Below, piece after piece: positions 16,765-25,952 of a DNA stretch of 64,000 bases. A program made the translations under genes and the position numbers. Below the pieces are notes generated by a model. That model searched no databases. It worked only from the letters and a program-made list of their open reading frames with translations, and was not told the origin of the DNA. Source of the stretch: Methanobrevibacter sp. (lineage in GTDB: Archaea; Methanobacteriota; Methanobacteria; Methanobacteriales; Methanobacteriaceae). The stretch spans positions 98,073 to 162,072 of the forward strand of contig NZ_JAFRSC010000026.1 of the NCBI RefSeq assembly GCF_017427765.1, read 5' to 3'. Positions within the stretch are counted from its first letter, which is position 1. Every line of letters begins with the position of its first letter.

Positions 16765-16838
16765 GGGCCTATAGCTTAGCCAGGTAGAGCGTCCGGCTCA
16801 TAACCGGAAGGTCATGGGTTCAAACCCCATTGGGCCCA
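16765..16838 (+). tRNA. tRNA with CAT anticodon (elongator Met or Ile2)
   Basis: Acceptor GGGCCTA / TGGGCCC, anticodon loop CTCATAA, T-loop TTCAAAC, discriminator A. The anticodon stem lacks the three G-C pairs of initiator tRNA. The GGGCC acceptor is like archaeal isoleucine tRNAs, so tRNA-Ile2, whose C34 is changed to agmatidine, is at least as likely as elongator Met. It begins five bases after tRNA-Asn. Confidence 0.9.
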
Positions 16839-16868
16839 TGTTAATTAAAACTTTATTTGTATTTGTAT

Positions 16869-16946
<78 letters not shown>

Positions 16947-17002
16947 TTAAAAATTTGTTAAGATTTTTTATGGTTTCTATGTATCCTTTGTTTTTTTCAT
17001 AA

Positions 17003-17085
17003 GCGGGGGTGCCCGAGAGGCCAAAGGGGACAGGCTTAGGACCTGTTGACGCAGGTCTTCCAGGGTTCGAATCCCTGCTCCCGCA
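17003..17085 (+). tRNA. tRNA-Leu (TAG)
   Basis: Class II tRNA with a long variable arm (GTTGACGCAGGTCTTCC region). Acceptor GCGGGGG / CTCCCGC, anticodon loop CTTAGGA, discriminator A. Confidence 0.95.
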
Positions 17086-17114
17086 CTTTAACAATTTTTA
17101 TTTAATCTATCAAT

Positions 17115-17191
<77 letters not shown>

Positions 17192-17279
17192 TAATAAAAC
17201 TGTTTTTCTTATTACTTTTCAAATGCTCTCACATTTTTTTTAAATACTATTAAAATTATATTATTTATTGAGTGTTATT

Positions 17280-17690
17280 ATGGCTAAAAAAGGGTCTGCT
17301 GAAGAAAGGGATTTGGTACATAAACTTTGGGATAGGAATTTTGCCGCAATGAGGGCTCCTGCATCTGGCGGTGCTACTAAAAATCCGTTGCCTGATGTTG
17401 TTGCTGGAAACGGTAAAATTTATCTTGCAATTGAAGTTAAAACAACCACCAAAGATAAAGTTTACATTGATGAGGCTCAAATTTCTGATTTGTGCAATTT
17501 TTCTGAAATATTTGGTGCTAAAGCATATATTGGAGTTAGGTTTAAATATACAAAATGGCTTTTTTTAGAACCGGTAAATACTCCCAGAACCAGAAATGGT
17601 AATTATAAGGTAGAAAAGGATTATGCTTTGGAAAAAGGTTTGGAAATTGACGAAATAGCAGGTATCGATAAACAGATGAAATTTGACTAA
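17280..17690 (+). CDS. hjc: Holliday junction resolvase Hjc
   Basis: Archaeal endonuclease that resolves four-way DNA junctions. The 136-residue protein has the conserved N-terminal KKGSAEERDL with the catalytic Glu, the RAPASGGATKNPLPDVVA motif with the metal Asp, and AIEVKTT supplying the Glu-x-Lys pair. The open frame runs back to a TTG at 17268, but the ATG at 17280 gives the expected MAKKGSAEER start. It lies alone between tRNA-His and tRNA-Trp. Confidence 0.95.
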   Translation: MAKKGSAEERDLVHKLWDRNFAAMRAPASGGATKNPLPDVVAGNGKIYLAIEVKTTTKDKVYIDEAQISDLCNFSEIFGAKAYIGVRFKYTKWLFLEPVNTPRTRNGNYKVEKDYALEKGLEIDEIAGIDKQMKFD

Positions 17691-17740
17691 ATGCTAACAT
17701 TTAAATATTATCAAAATATATTTATTATAGTATATTGTAT

Positions 17741-17888
17741 GGGGCTATAGTGTAACCTGGCATCATCTGGGACTCCAGTTGTCTTTGAAGAAATATACGC
17801 GTAACTGAACAGTATCCGTTGTGATGATCAATTGGAGTACTGAGACAAGAGAAATCCCAGGATCGGGGTTCAAATCCCTGTGGCCTCA
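17741..17888 (+). tRNA. tRNA-Trp (CCA) with intron at 37/38
   Basis: Exon 1 is 17741-17778 and exon 2 is 17854-17888. Acceptor GGGGCTA / TGGCCTC, anticodon CCA at 17775-17777, discriminator A. The splice region folds into a bulge-helix-bulge: anticodon stem TGGGA/TCCCA, 3' bulge AAA (17852-17854), central helix CTC/GAG plus a C-A mismatch, 5' bulge AGT (17777-17779), then inner helix TTGTCT/AGACAA. Cleavage after the second base of each bulge leaves G37 and A38. The 75-base intron is long because it holds a guide RNA. Confidence 0.95.
17779..17853 (+). ncRNA. C/D-box guide RNA inside the tRNA-Trp intron
   Basis: The intron has box C-like TGAAGA (17786-17791), D' CTGA (17805-17808), C' TGATGA (17822-17827) and D CTGA (17840-17843), with guides of 13 and 12 bases. 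The D guide (17829-17838) pairs over ten positions, with one G-U, to 17772-17781, across the exon-intron junction. The base paired five positions before box D is 17775, which is C34. This matches the known 2'-O-methylation of C34 in haloarchaeal tRNA-Trp. Because it pairs with intron bases too, the substrate must be the unspliced RNA. Confidence 0.85.
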
Positions 17889-17997
17889 CTTTTTATTTTA
17901 AAACTTTTTTTGGCAATTTCAATATTTTTAAAATTAGAGTATTATTTCTATAAATGCCAGATATTAAAAATAAAAAAAGAGAAGTTGTAGTCAACCT

Positions 17998-19752
17998 CTA
18001 AAATAATTCACTTTCTTCTAATTTTTCTTCAAAGTACTTTGAAGCTTTATCCGCTTTTTCTTTAATTAATACTGCAACAATAACAGTAACAATACCTATA
18101 GCTAGAAGAATAATCAATGCAGGAATATAATTCGCCCAAACAACACCAAGCTGCGCTTCACGGATTAAGCTGATTGCGTATGTCATTGGCATAAATGGAT
18201 ATAATGTTTGGAAAAACTTATGCATGATTTCGATTGGATAGATTCCTCCGGTTGCAGATATCTGAAGTACTAAAAGAATTACCGCAATACCCTTTCCAAC
18301 AGTTCCGACTGCAGATATTATTGAATATATTAAAATCATAAACACTGCCGATACCAGAATTGCCGATGATATAAATAATGCATAATTAGTTATATAAACA
18401 CCTAAAAGATGAGCTCCAATTATTGTTACGCACGCCTGAAGTATGCTCAGTATTATATAAATCAAAAGCTTTCCGGAATACATTTCAAACGGAGAATATT
18501 TGGTTCCGGCACTTGATTTCGGTTCAATCATTACGCAGGTAATCAGTGCACCAACCCACATGGATAATACGAGATAGAATGGGGCTACATTGGATCCGTA
18601 ATCAGGAACTGAAAATACTTCGTGTCTGTCTAATTTGACAGGTGAATAGAAATAGTCTCCAAGTATTGTTTCATTGATTCCGGTTAATTCCCCAAGCATA
18701 TTTGCAGTTGACCCCAGTGATCCTGCTGCGGTAAATAATGCTTGCGCTGCGGAGTTTCCAAGTAACTCGGCACCTGCAGCAAGGCTCAATGAACCTTCTG
18801 CGAGCTCAACTGAACCGCCGGCTAAAGTACTTGCTCCTCCAGCTAACTCACTAGCTCCATCGGCTAATTGGGATGAACCTTCAGCAACTTTTCCGCTTCC
18901 TTTTGCAAGTTCGGAGCTGCTTTCAACATACTCTTTTACAGGTCCTTCAGGTATTAAGGATGAATCAACTGCAGCATCCAATTCTTCTGAACCCTGTTGA
19001 ACTTGACTTGCTCCCTGTTTGACTGATTCAGAACCTTTTTGAAGCTGGCTTGCTCCATCCGTAACTTGGCTTGCACCATCTTCGACTTGGTTTACTCCTG
19101 ATGCCACCTGTCCTGCACCGGATGAAACCTGCGATGCACCTGATTGAAGCTGGCTTGCTCCGCCTGATAACTGACTTGCACCTGAAGCAAGACCTTCTTG
19201 CAATTCTCCAAGTTTTCCATATGCTGCAAGGTTAATGATTTCAACAATTTTGGCATTAAGAGCAGTATAAACCGCATTTGCACCGGAATCTGTTAATTTT
19301 GTAGCCACTGGGTTGGATTTTACATTGACGAGATATTCAAGTTTTGCCTGTTGTGGGTCGTCACCTGTAATTGAAACGACATTTTCACTCAGGTTTTTTG
19401 GTATTATTATGCCCGAATAATATTTTCCCGTGTAAACTCCGTCCCGCAGGTCATCTTCCGTTGTAAATGTCCAGTTAAACTTGTCATTTTTCTTCAAATC
19501 CTTGACAAGTTCATTTCCGACATTTAATTTTTCACCGTCTACTGTTGCACCTTCATCAAGATTGGCTATTGCGAATTGAACTTCACCGGTATTTCCATAA
19601 GGATCCCAGCATGCCTGGATATTTAGAAGAGCGTAAAGTGAAGGTAAAATTATAATTCCAATTAACACGATTGTTACAATAGGGTTGGAAAACACAGATT
19701 TAAAATCGTTTTTCATTATCTCTGCAATCATGCCGATATCTTTTCTACTCAT
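17998..19752 (-). CDS. YhgE/Pip-type ABC-2 membrane protein with long repeat domain
   Basis: A 584-residue membrane protein of the YhgE/phage-infection-protein family. An N-terminal membrane segment is followed by a large extracellular part with LPSLYALLNIQACWDPYG, then about 130 residues of seven-residue repeats (GASQLxx-type) at roughly 195-330 that should form an elongated coiled structure. Five or six membrane helices follow, as in ABC-2 transporters. It has no ATPase partner nearby. The family is linked to surface protein or lipid export, but its substrate is not known. It stands alone on the minus strand, and I see no notable motif in the 285 bases upstream. Confidence 0.85.
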   Translation of the reverse strand: MSRKDIGMIAEIMKNDFKSVFSNPIVTIVLIGIIILPSLYALLNIQACWDPYGNTGEVQFAIANLDEGATVDGEKLNVGNELVKDLKKNDKFNWTFTTEDDLRDGVYTGKYYSGIIIPKNLSENVVSITGDDPQQAKLEYLVNVKSNPVATKLTDSGANAVYTALNAKIVEIINLAAYGKLGELQEGLASGASQLSGGASQLQSGASQVSSGAGQVASGVNQVEDGASQVTDGASQLQKGSESVKQGASQVQQGSEELDAAVDSSLIPEGPVKEYVESSSELAKGSGKVAEGSSQLADGASELAGGASTLAGGSVELAEGSLSLAAGAELLGNSAAQALFTAAGSLGSTANMLGELTGINETILGDYFYSPVKLDRHEVFSVPDYGSNVAPFYLVLSMWVGALITCVMIEPKSSAGTKYSPFEMYSGKLLIYIILSILQACVTIIGAHLLGVYITNYALFISSAILVSAVFMILIYSIISAVGTVGKGIAVILLVLQISATGGIYPIEIMHKFFQTLYPFMPMTYAISLIREAQLGVVWANYIPALIILLAIGIVTVIVAVLIKEKADKASKYFEEKLEESELF

Positions 19753-20037
19753 TTCAAACCTCTTATTTCATTTAAAACAAAGTATTATGAAATTTTAAAT
19801 GGTAATGTTTAATATTTATTACTGGTTATAGGATAAATTTCCTTATAAATTCTAAAAAATATTAATTTGATTTTACAATCAAATATTTCCCATTTAAACT
19901 TACATTATTATGTTTTATGTTAAATAATATAAAAGTATATTGTATTGTTCATTTTGATTCGAGGTAATTATTTTCAAAACAAATAAATATTAAAATTTAA
20001 TAAACTATTTATAATATAGTAAAAATGGAGTTAAAAC

Positions 20038-21504
20038 ATGAAGTTTAAAAATATGATTCTTGTTTTATCATTAATGCTTTGTATTCTATTTAGCATTTCT
20101 TCTGTTGCGGCTAGTGATGTTAACGATACTGTAGTCTCCAGCAGTGTCAGTGATGCAGAAGTTATAAGTATTGATGAAAATCAAGTCAGTAATGAAGTTA
20201 TTGGTAAAAGCAATAATGGAGATTTCACCGAACTGCAGGTTAAGATTATAATGGCTTCAGAAGGAGATACAATAAATCTCGATAAGGATTACTCTTTTAA
20301 TACTGATTCAAATATCACTACTGGAGTTTTCATTAATAAAAATTTAACCATTAATGGTAATGGCCATACTATTGATGGAATGTCCAAATCTAGAATTTTC
20401 AACATACTCTATGGTTTAAAGGACAATAATCATGTTGTATTAAAAAATATAGTATTTAAAAACGGTTTTGCTAAGATTTATGGTGGCGCAATATTGAATT
20501 TTGCAGATCTGGTTGTTGATAACTGTCAATTCATAAATAATTATGCAGACACTGCTGGTGGGGCAATAAATTCTTTAGGTTCACTAAATCTGAAAAATTC
20601 CAAATTCGATAAGAATGTCGCCAGAGGTGATGCAGGAGCTGTTTTCTCACTAAATCTTGTTAGAGGAAATGACCTTTTCAAATCTTTAAATACTACCGAT
20701 GAGCTAACAGTCATGCTTAATGTTATGATGGATAAGGCATTTTCACATGGTAAGGATTACATATCCAATTGTGTATTCACCAACAACGTAGCTAACGGTA
20801 ATGGCGGAGGCGCAGTATATGCATTTTCCCATATAGACATTAAATCTTCCACATTCAATTCAAATAAGGCCGGTGAAAAAGGAGCTGCTGTATATGGATG
20901 TAAGGATCTCTTTATAAAGAATTCAAATTTCAATAAAAATAAAGTGGGAATGTATGGTGGTGCAGTTTATTTCAAATGCCATGAAATGACCGGACATTAT
21001 GAAAATGGACGCTGGGTTTCTTCTGTTAAATATTATTCTAATTTAATTGAAAACTCAGTGTTTGCAGATAATGTTGCAGGTGAGAGAGGTGGAGCAATAT
21101 ATGGATTTAAATCATCAGCTTCTGATAAACATGCTGCAAAAGCGGTCAAATGTACTTTCAGTGACAATAAAGCACCTAACGGTAAAGACATATATGGTGG
21201 GACCGTAAGCAAATGTATTTATAAAAATACAAAAATTACTATCAATACTGTAACTATTAAAAAATCAGCTAAAAAGCTTGTTTTAACAGCCACACTTAAA
21301 AAAGGTTCCTCACCACTTAAAAACAAACAAGTCACATTCAAATTCAATGGCAAAACCTACAAAGTTAAAACTAATTCAAAAGGAATTGCAAAATGGACTA
21401 TTAATAAGAATGTGCTTAAAAAACTTAAAGTGGGCAAAAAAATTACCTATCAGGTTAGTTACGGTAGCTTTACTGCTAAAAAAACTGCAAAAGTGAAAAA
21501 GTAA
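20038..21504 (+). CDS. Adhesin-like surface protein
   Basis: Secreted or wall-bound protein of 488 residues. A signal peptide spans residues 1-25 (MILVLSLMLCILFSISSVAAS). Residues 60-395 form a right-handed parallel beta-helix with repeated GGAI/GGAV turns (YGGAILNFADL, AGGAINSLGSL, YGGAVYFK, RGGAIYGF). The C-terminal 90 residues are a Lys-rich Ig-like domain (KNKQVTFKFNGKTYKVKTN) that may bind pseudomurein. Such adhesin-like proteins are numerous in Methanobrevibacter and are thought to mediate contact with hosts or bacterial partners. This one is short. The high isoelectric point of the tail fits binding to an anionic wall. Confidence 0.88.
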   Translation: MKFKNMILVLSLMLCILFSISSVAASDVNDTVVSSSVSDAEVISIDENQVSNEVIGKSNNGDFTELQVKIIMASEGDTINLDKDYSFNTDSNITTGVFINKNLTINGNGHTIDGMSKSRIFNILYGLKDNNHVVLKNIVFKNGFAKIYGGAILNFADLVVDNCQFINNYADTAGGAINSLGSLNLKNSKFDKNVARGDAGAVFSLNLVRGNDLFKSLNTTDELTVMLNVMMDKAFSHGKDYISNCVFTNNVANGNGGGAVYAFSHIDIKSSTFNSNKAGEKGAAVYGCKDLFIKNSNFNKNKVGMYGGAVYFKCHEMTGHYENGRWVSSVKYYSNLIENSVFADNVAGERGGAIYGFKSSASDKHAAKAVKCTFSDNKAPNGKDIYGGTVSKCIYKNTKITINTVTIKKSAKKLVLTATLKKGSSPLKNKQVTFKFNGKTYKVKTNSKGIAKWTINKNVLKKLKVGKKITYQVSYGSFTAKKTAKVKK

Positions 21505-21520
21505 ATGCTTTGGCATTTAC
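21501..21520. terminator. Hairpin terminator, adhesin / pyruvate kinase
   Basis: GTAAATGC, TTTG loop, GCATTTAC: a perfect eight-pair stem that includes the adhesin stop codon, followed by a run of nine or more T. It lies between convergent genes. Confidence 0.75.
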
Positions 21521-21536
21521 TTCATATTATTTTTTT

Positions 21537-22940
21537 TTAAATTTCTAAAATTCTTAAATAATTAGTTGTTCTGCTTTTTTTCAGTGGAAATCCTCCGGTA
21601 ACAACAATCAGATCTCCTTTTTTTAGATTAAATTCTTCCTGAGCCACTTTCCTTGCATTTTCAACTATTTTATCAGTGCTTTCATATATCTGAGTTATAA
21701 CTGGTTTGACACCAAAGTTTAAAACAACTTTCTCAGCAATGTGGTTGGATGGACAACAGGCTAAAATAGTGCAGTTTGGCCTCAAATTACTGATTTTACT
21801 TGCTGTAAAACCGGTCATGGTCGGTGTAACTATTAATTTGACATCTGAATATTCAACAGCGCCTACAACTAATCTGGCAATTGTATCGCTGATGTCTATT
21901 GTTCCTTTATAGGCGACATGTTTTGTATAATCAATAGTTGATTCTATATATTTGCATACCTTGCTCATTATTTCTACTGCAGAAACAGGATATTTTCCAA
22001 TTGTGGTTTCTCCAGACAGCATTACGCAGTCAGTTCCATCCAATACTGCATTGGCTACATCTGAAACCTCTGCTCTTGAAGGTCGGGGGTTTTCATACAT
22101 TGAGGCGAGCATTTCAGTTGCAACAATTGCAAATTTGCCTTTTTCACGGCATTTTTTAATAATGCTCTTTTGCAGCATTGGCAATTCCTCCATTGGAACT
22201 TCCACTCCCAAGTCTCCTCGGGCCACCATGATGCCGTCGGATTCATCAATGATTTCATCTATATTTTCTATGCCTCTTCGGCTTTCAATCTTTGAAATGA
22301 TGTATGAGTCTCCTCCTGCTTCGTTAATTATTTCACGAGCTGCAATCACATCATCCTTTGTATTTACAAATGATAATGCCAAATAATCACAGGAATGCTG
22401 CGCTGCAAATGTAATGTCTTTTCTATCTATTTCACTTATGAAATCCAGGTTTAAATCGACTCCTGGAACATTGATGGTTTTATGGTTCTCAATCTTGCCT
22501 TCGCCCAGGGCTTTTAATTCAACATATTCTTTTTCCTTTGCGATGACTTCTAATTCGAGTAAAGCATTATCAATAAGTACTTTATCGCCGATTTCAATAA
22601 AATCAATTGCTTCGTCGTGATTTACTCCAAATTCATTTTCACTTCCGATAATGCAATTTTTACTCATCTTAATCGTATCGCCTTCTTGAAGAGTTATGCC
22701 TCCATCTTTAAATTTCAAAGTTCTAAACTCAGGCCCCTTGGTATCATACATAATGGCTACTGGAGTATTACAGGCTTCACGTACTTGTCTGATGACGTCT
22801 ATTGTTTTTAATATGTCATCAGGTGTTGCATGACTGAGATTAATGCGCGCACAATCCATGCCCTGATTAACCATTTCACTCATAACCTCGACGCTATCGG
22901 ATGCCGGACCTATGCTGCATATAATTTTTGTTTTTTTCAT
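21537..22940 (-). CDS. pyk: Pyruvate kinase
   Basis: Converts phosphoenolpyruvate and ADP to pyruvate and ATP. The 467 residues show KTKIICSIGPAS at the start, YDTKGPEFRT, the catalytic IISKIESRRGIENI, MVARGDLGVEVP and the signature CVMLSGETTIGKYP. The C-terminal domain ends normally with TGGFPLKKSRTTN. In a hydrogenotrophic methanogen it supports carbon flow rather than net energy gain. It is a single gene, with 190 bases of AT-rich spacer before the divergent MBL gene. Confidence 0.95.
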   Translation of the reverse strand: MKKTKIICSIGPASDSVEVMSEMVNQGMDCARINLSHATPDDILKTIDVIRQVREACNTPVAIMYDTKGPEFRTLKFKDGGITLQEGDTIKMSKNCIIGSENEFGVNHDEAIDFIEIGDKVLIDNALLELEVIAKEKEYVELKALGEGKIENHKTINVPGVDLNLDFISEIDRKDITFAAQHSCDYLALSFVNTKDDVIAAREIINEAGGDSYIISKIESRRGIENIDEIIDESDGIMVARGDLGVEVPMEELPMLQKSIIKKCREKGKFAIVATEMLASMYENPRPSRAEVSDVANAVLDGTDCVMLSGETTIGKYPVSAVEIMSKVCKYIESTIDYTKHVAYKGTIDISDTIARLVVGAVEYSDVKLIVTPTMTGFTASKISNLRPNCTILACCPSNHIAEKVVLNFGVKPVITQIYESTDKIVENARKVAQEEFNLKKGDLIVVTGGFPLKKSRTTNYLRILEI

Positions 22941-23130
22941 TTTTACTCTCCAAATTTTTTATTTACTGATGAATTAAGCTTATGTTAAGAATTCTATTGA
23001 TTAAATTATTTAATTTTTTGGCAATAGTTTCTATCAGTTAGAATTTCCTTTTTTTACAAAACCGTTTTGAATATTTTAAGTTAATGTTTTTTCAAAACTT
23101 TTAATTACTTTTATCTTAATATTAATTTTC

Positions 23131-23736
23131 ATGTCTGATATTGTTTTTATTATAGGGTTTAATTATGATTCAAATTGTTACTTAATCGATAATAATATAT
23201 TGGTTGATACTGGTGCAGGTCACAATAAAGATTATCTGTTTTCTAAACTTAAAGAAAATGGTGTAGAGCCTGAAGATATTGAATTGGTTGTTAACACTCA
23301 CTGTCATTTTGACCATATTGGTGGAAATCATTTCTTCCCTAATGCCAAAATAGCCGTTCATAAGTTTGATGCAATTTCAATTAAAAATGAGGATACTTTA
23401 GGAACTTCAATGTCTGCTTTTGAGGGTGTCGACAACTCCCGTGTTGACATTGAACTTGAAGAGGGAGATAAGATTGCCGATTTCGAAGTCATTCATACTC
23501 CTGGCCACACTAAAGGAGGAATATGTCTTTGGGATGGTGAAAATTTAATTTCCGGCGACACTATCTTTGCCGGTGGGGGCGTTGGTAGAATGGACATTGG
23601 CGGAAGTTATGAAGACATGAAAAATAGTGTTGAAAGATTATTGGAGTTGGATGTTAAAAACATCTATCCGGGTCATGGTCCAATAGTGGAAAAAAATGGA
23701 AAAGACCATATTAGATTGTCTTATTCCTATTTATAA
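23131..23736 (+). CDS. MBL-fold metal-dependent hydrolase (glyoxalase II-like)
   Basis: A 201-residue metallo-beta-lactamase-fold hydrolase. The metal motif THCHFDHIGG (HxHxDH) is near residue 57, with the second-shell HTPGHTKGG near 125, SGDTIFAGGGVGRMD near 142 and the final PGHGPIVEK. This order is typical of glyoxalase II-type thiolesterases, but the C-terminal substrate domain is missing, so the substrate is open. The ATG appears leaderless. Its end converges with trkA. Confidence 0.88.
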   Translation: MSDIVFIIGFNYDSNCYLIDNNILVDTGAGHNKDYLFSKLKENGVEPEDIELVVNTHCHFDHIGGNHFFPNAKIAVHKFDAISIKNEDTLGTSMSAFEGVDNSRVDIELEEGDKIADFEVIHTPGHTKGGICLWDGENLISGDTIFAGGGVGRMDIGGSYEDMKNSVERLLELDVKNIYPGHGPIVEKNGKDHIRLSYSYL

Positions 23737-23740
23737 TTAA

Positions 23741-24388
23741 TTATCCTAATTTTTTGGATAATTTTTTAAATGATCCTCTCTTAACGAGAACTGTTACCTT
23801 TTCTCCACGGCTGATTGTATTGTCCGGCTGTGGGATAACTAATTTTCCGTTTTGATAAGTTGATATAATGATGTAGTCTTTAGTTGGGGATATGTCCTTA
23901 AAACGTTTTCCGACGATTTTGTCATTGGTGATTGTCATATCCAAAATTTCAGCATCTCCTTCACCAAGAGTCATCAGTTCAGCAGCATTAGGTCTTGTAA
24001 CTAATTTCTGTAATTGCGCAGCAGCTGCAGTTTCAGGACTTATAACGTGGTCTATTCCGACTTCTTTAAATGCTTCTTCATGGTCTGGATTACTTACACG
24101 TGCAATAATATTTGGAACTTCATATTTTCTAACTAAAATGCATGACAGCAGGTTTGCCTCGTCATTTCCTGTTGTTGCAATAAAATAATCTGCATCTTCA
24201 ATATTTGTTTCTTCAAGTAATTTTGAACTGGTTCCGTTTCCATGAATGACTAATGCGTCAAGTTCTGCTGCAATATCAGAGCATAATGCTTCATCACTTT
24301 CAATCAATGTAATGTCTTCGCCATTATCAATTAATAAATTTGCAAGTGCAAGTCCAACACGGCCTCCACCCATAATCACGATATACAT
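23741..24388 (-). CDS. trkA: Trk potassium uptake regulatory subunit TrkA
   Basis: Cytoplasmic NAD-binding gate of the Trk/Ktr K+ uptake system. The 215 residues comprise an RCK-N Rossmann domain (MYIVIMGGGRVGLALANLL, with the acidic end of strand 2 at LIESDE) and a TrkA-C domain (about 135-215). It lies downstream of the membrane subunit trkH in the same operon, 52 bases away. A small hairpin (TTATCC / GGATAA) between it and the convergent MBL gene probably ends both messages. Confidence 0.93.
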   Translation of the reverse strand: MYIVIMGGGRVGLALANLLIDNGEDITLIESDEALCSDIAAELDALVIHGNGTSSKLLEETNIEDADYFIATTGNDEANLLSCILVRKYEVPNIIARVSNPDHEEAFKEVGIDHVISPETAAAAQLQKLVTRPNAAELMTLGEGDAEILDMTITNDKIVGKRFKDISPTKDYIIISTYQNGKLVIPQPDNTISRGEKVTVLVKRGSFKKLSKKLG

Positions 24389-24440
24389 AACATCACCTCT
24401 AACAATAAATAATCAATATTTATTTTATGACATTATAAAG

Positions 24441-25874
24441 TTATCTTTTAAAAATTTCAAAGAATGCCCTTATAGTAATCAAAACTGGATAAATCTCTAA
24501 TCTTCCGGTCCACATATCAAACATACTTACAATTTTTAATACTGGGTGTAATGTGTAATTGATGATTCCAAGTTCCAGACCGTTGTTTCCCTGCAGAGAC
24601 ATTGCAGCAAATAAGCTTCTGAACGGGTCATATCCAAAAAGACAGAATAATGCCCATGTAAACATGATAAACATCATATACAATGTTATGAAGTTTCCGG
24701 ATTGGGCTATTGCTTTTTCAGGAATCTTGTGGCCATGTAATTTTACAGGAACGACACGTCCTTCCGGAGATAGAATTTCTCTTATATGTCTGTAGATTCC
24801 TTTAAAGAATGTTATCATCCTGACAAGTTTGATTGCACCTACTGTTGATCCGTTGGAACCTCCGGTCAACATCAGACACATTATACATATGATTACAAAT
24901 GACGGCCATCTTGCCATTGTAAGCGGTGCGGCAACGCTGGCTCCGGTTGTAGTTATTGCTGATACGACTGTAAAGAGCAAATCGATTGGCACGATATTTG
25001 ATAAAAAGTAGAGCATCACGGTTACAAATGCAATAACGCAGATAATGATTTTAAATTGCAAATCTTCAATTAATGATTTTCCTCTGGTTTTAATAACTTT
25101 ATAATGGACTAAAAAGCTTGTAGCTCCTAAAATCATTAGGACAATCGAAATGAAATAAATCAGATCATCCTGGTAGAATCCCATATTTGCGTTTTTAATG
25201 CTCATACCTCCGGTTGAAATTATGCTGAAAGTATTACATAATGAATCAAACGCAGGCATTCCGGCCAATAGGTATAAGACAATTCCTAAGATTGTATATA
25301 TTGTATAGATTTGCAGGGTCATTTTAAGAGTTGTTTTAACACTTGGTTTAATACGTTCTTCACGGGCTTCCGAATTATATAGTTTGGATGAAACTGAACC
25401 CGGTTTTGTCAAAACACTAACGACCATAACGACAACTCCCAAACCTCCAATCCATTGTTCGAGAGCTCTAAAAAATAGTATGCTGTGAGGTAATATTTCA
25501 ACATCTTCAAACATGGTTATTCCTGTACCTGTTAATGCAGACATACTTTCAAAAACAGCATCAAGCAGGGGCATATGTGTGGCCAGCATGAAAACAAGAC
25601 CTCCGATAAGACTTGCCCATAGCCATGCAAATGATGAAATCATCATCCCATGTTTAAGACGAATTTTCTTTTTGGTTTTGTTTTCAAAATATTTTGAAAA
25701 TCCAATTCCCAATAAGATGGATATTGCTGAGGGAATAAGAAAACTGATGATATCAAATTCAAAATAGATTAAATCGAAAATTAATGGAATTAAACACATA
25801 ACTCCGATTCCAATCATCAGTAATCCTGAATTGCTCGCAACAATTACTAAATCCGTCTTAGTTATATACCTCAT
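24441..25874 (-). CDS. trkH: Trk/Ktr potassium uptake membrane subunit TrkH
   Basis: Ion-translocating subunit of 477 residues with about ten hydrophobic segments organised as four pore repeats. Selectivity-filter-like turns are visible: ALTGTGITMFED, FSIISTGGMS, SAITTTGASVA and MSLQGNNGLELG. It forms the K+ path regulated by TrkA. With the MthK-like channel at 28180 it makes this part of the chromosome rich in K+ transport. Confidence 0.93.
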   Translation of the reverse strand: MRYITKTDLVIVASNSGLLMIGIGVMCLIPLIFDLIYFEFDIISFLIPSAISILLGIGFSKYFENKTKKKIRLKHGMMISSFAWLWASLIGGLVFMLATHMPLLDAVFESMSALTGTGITMFEDVEILPHSILFFRALEQWIGGLGVVVMVVSVLTKPGSVSSKLYNSEAREERIKPSVKTTLKMTLQIYTIYTILGIVLYLLAGMPAFDSLCNTFSIISTGGMSIKNANMGFYQDDLIYFISIVLMILGATSFLVHYKVIKTRGKSLIEDLQFKIIICVIAFVTVMLYFLSNIVPIDLLFTVVSAITTTGASVAAPLTMARWPSFVIICIMCLMLTGGSNGSTVGAIKLVRMITFFKGIYRHIREILSPEGRVVPVKLHGHKIPEKAIAQSGNFITLYMMFIMFTWALFCLFGYDPFRSLFAAMSLQGNNGLELGIINYTLHPVLKIVSMFDMWTGRLEIYPVLITIRAFFEIFKR

Positions 25875-25952
25875 TATTGTAATAATTTGAATAAATATCT
25901 ATATAAATTTATAAGTATTAAGAATTATTAAATAAAATATAAAGTTGATGTT

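Noticed and set aside
16765..16838. Initiator tRNA-Met
   Set aside because: The anticodon stem does not have the three consecutive G-C pairs of initiators; elongator Met or Ile2 fits better.
18760..19170. DNA tandem repeats in the YhgE-like gene
   Set aside because: The repetition is at the protein level (seven-residue GASQ-type repeats) with varied codons; it does not look like a DNA repeat or a phase-variable tract.
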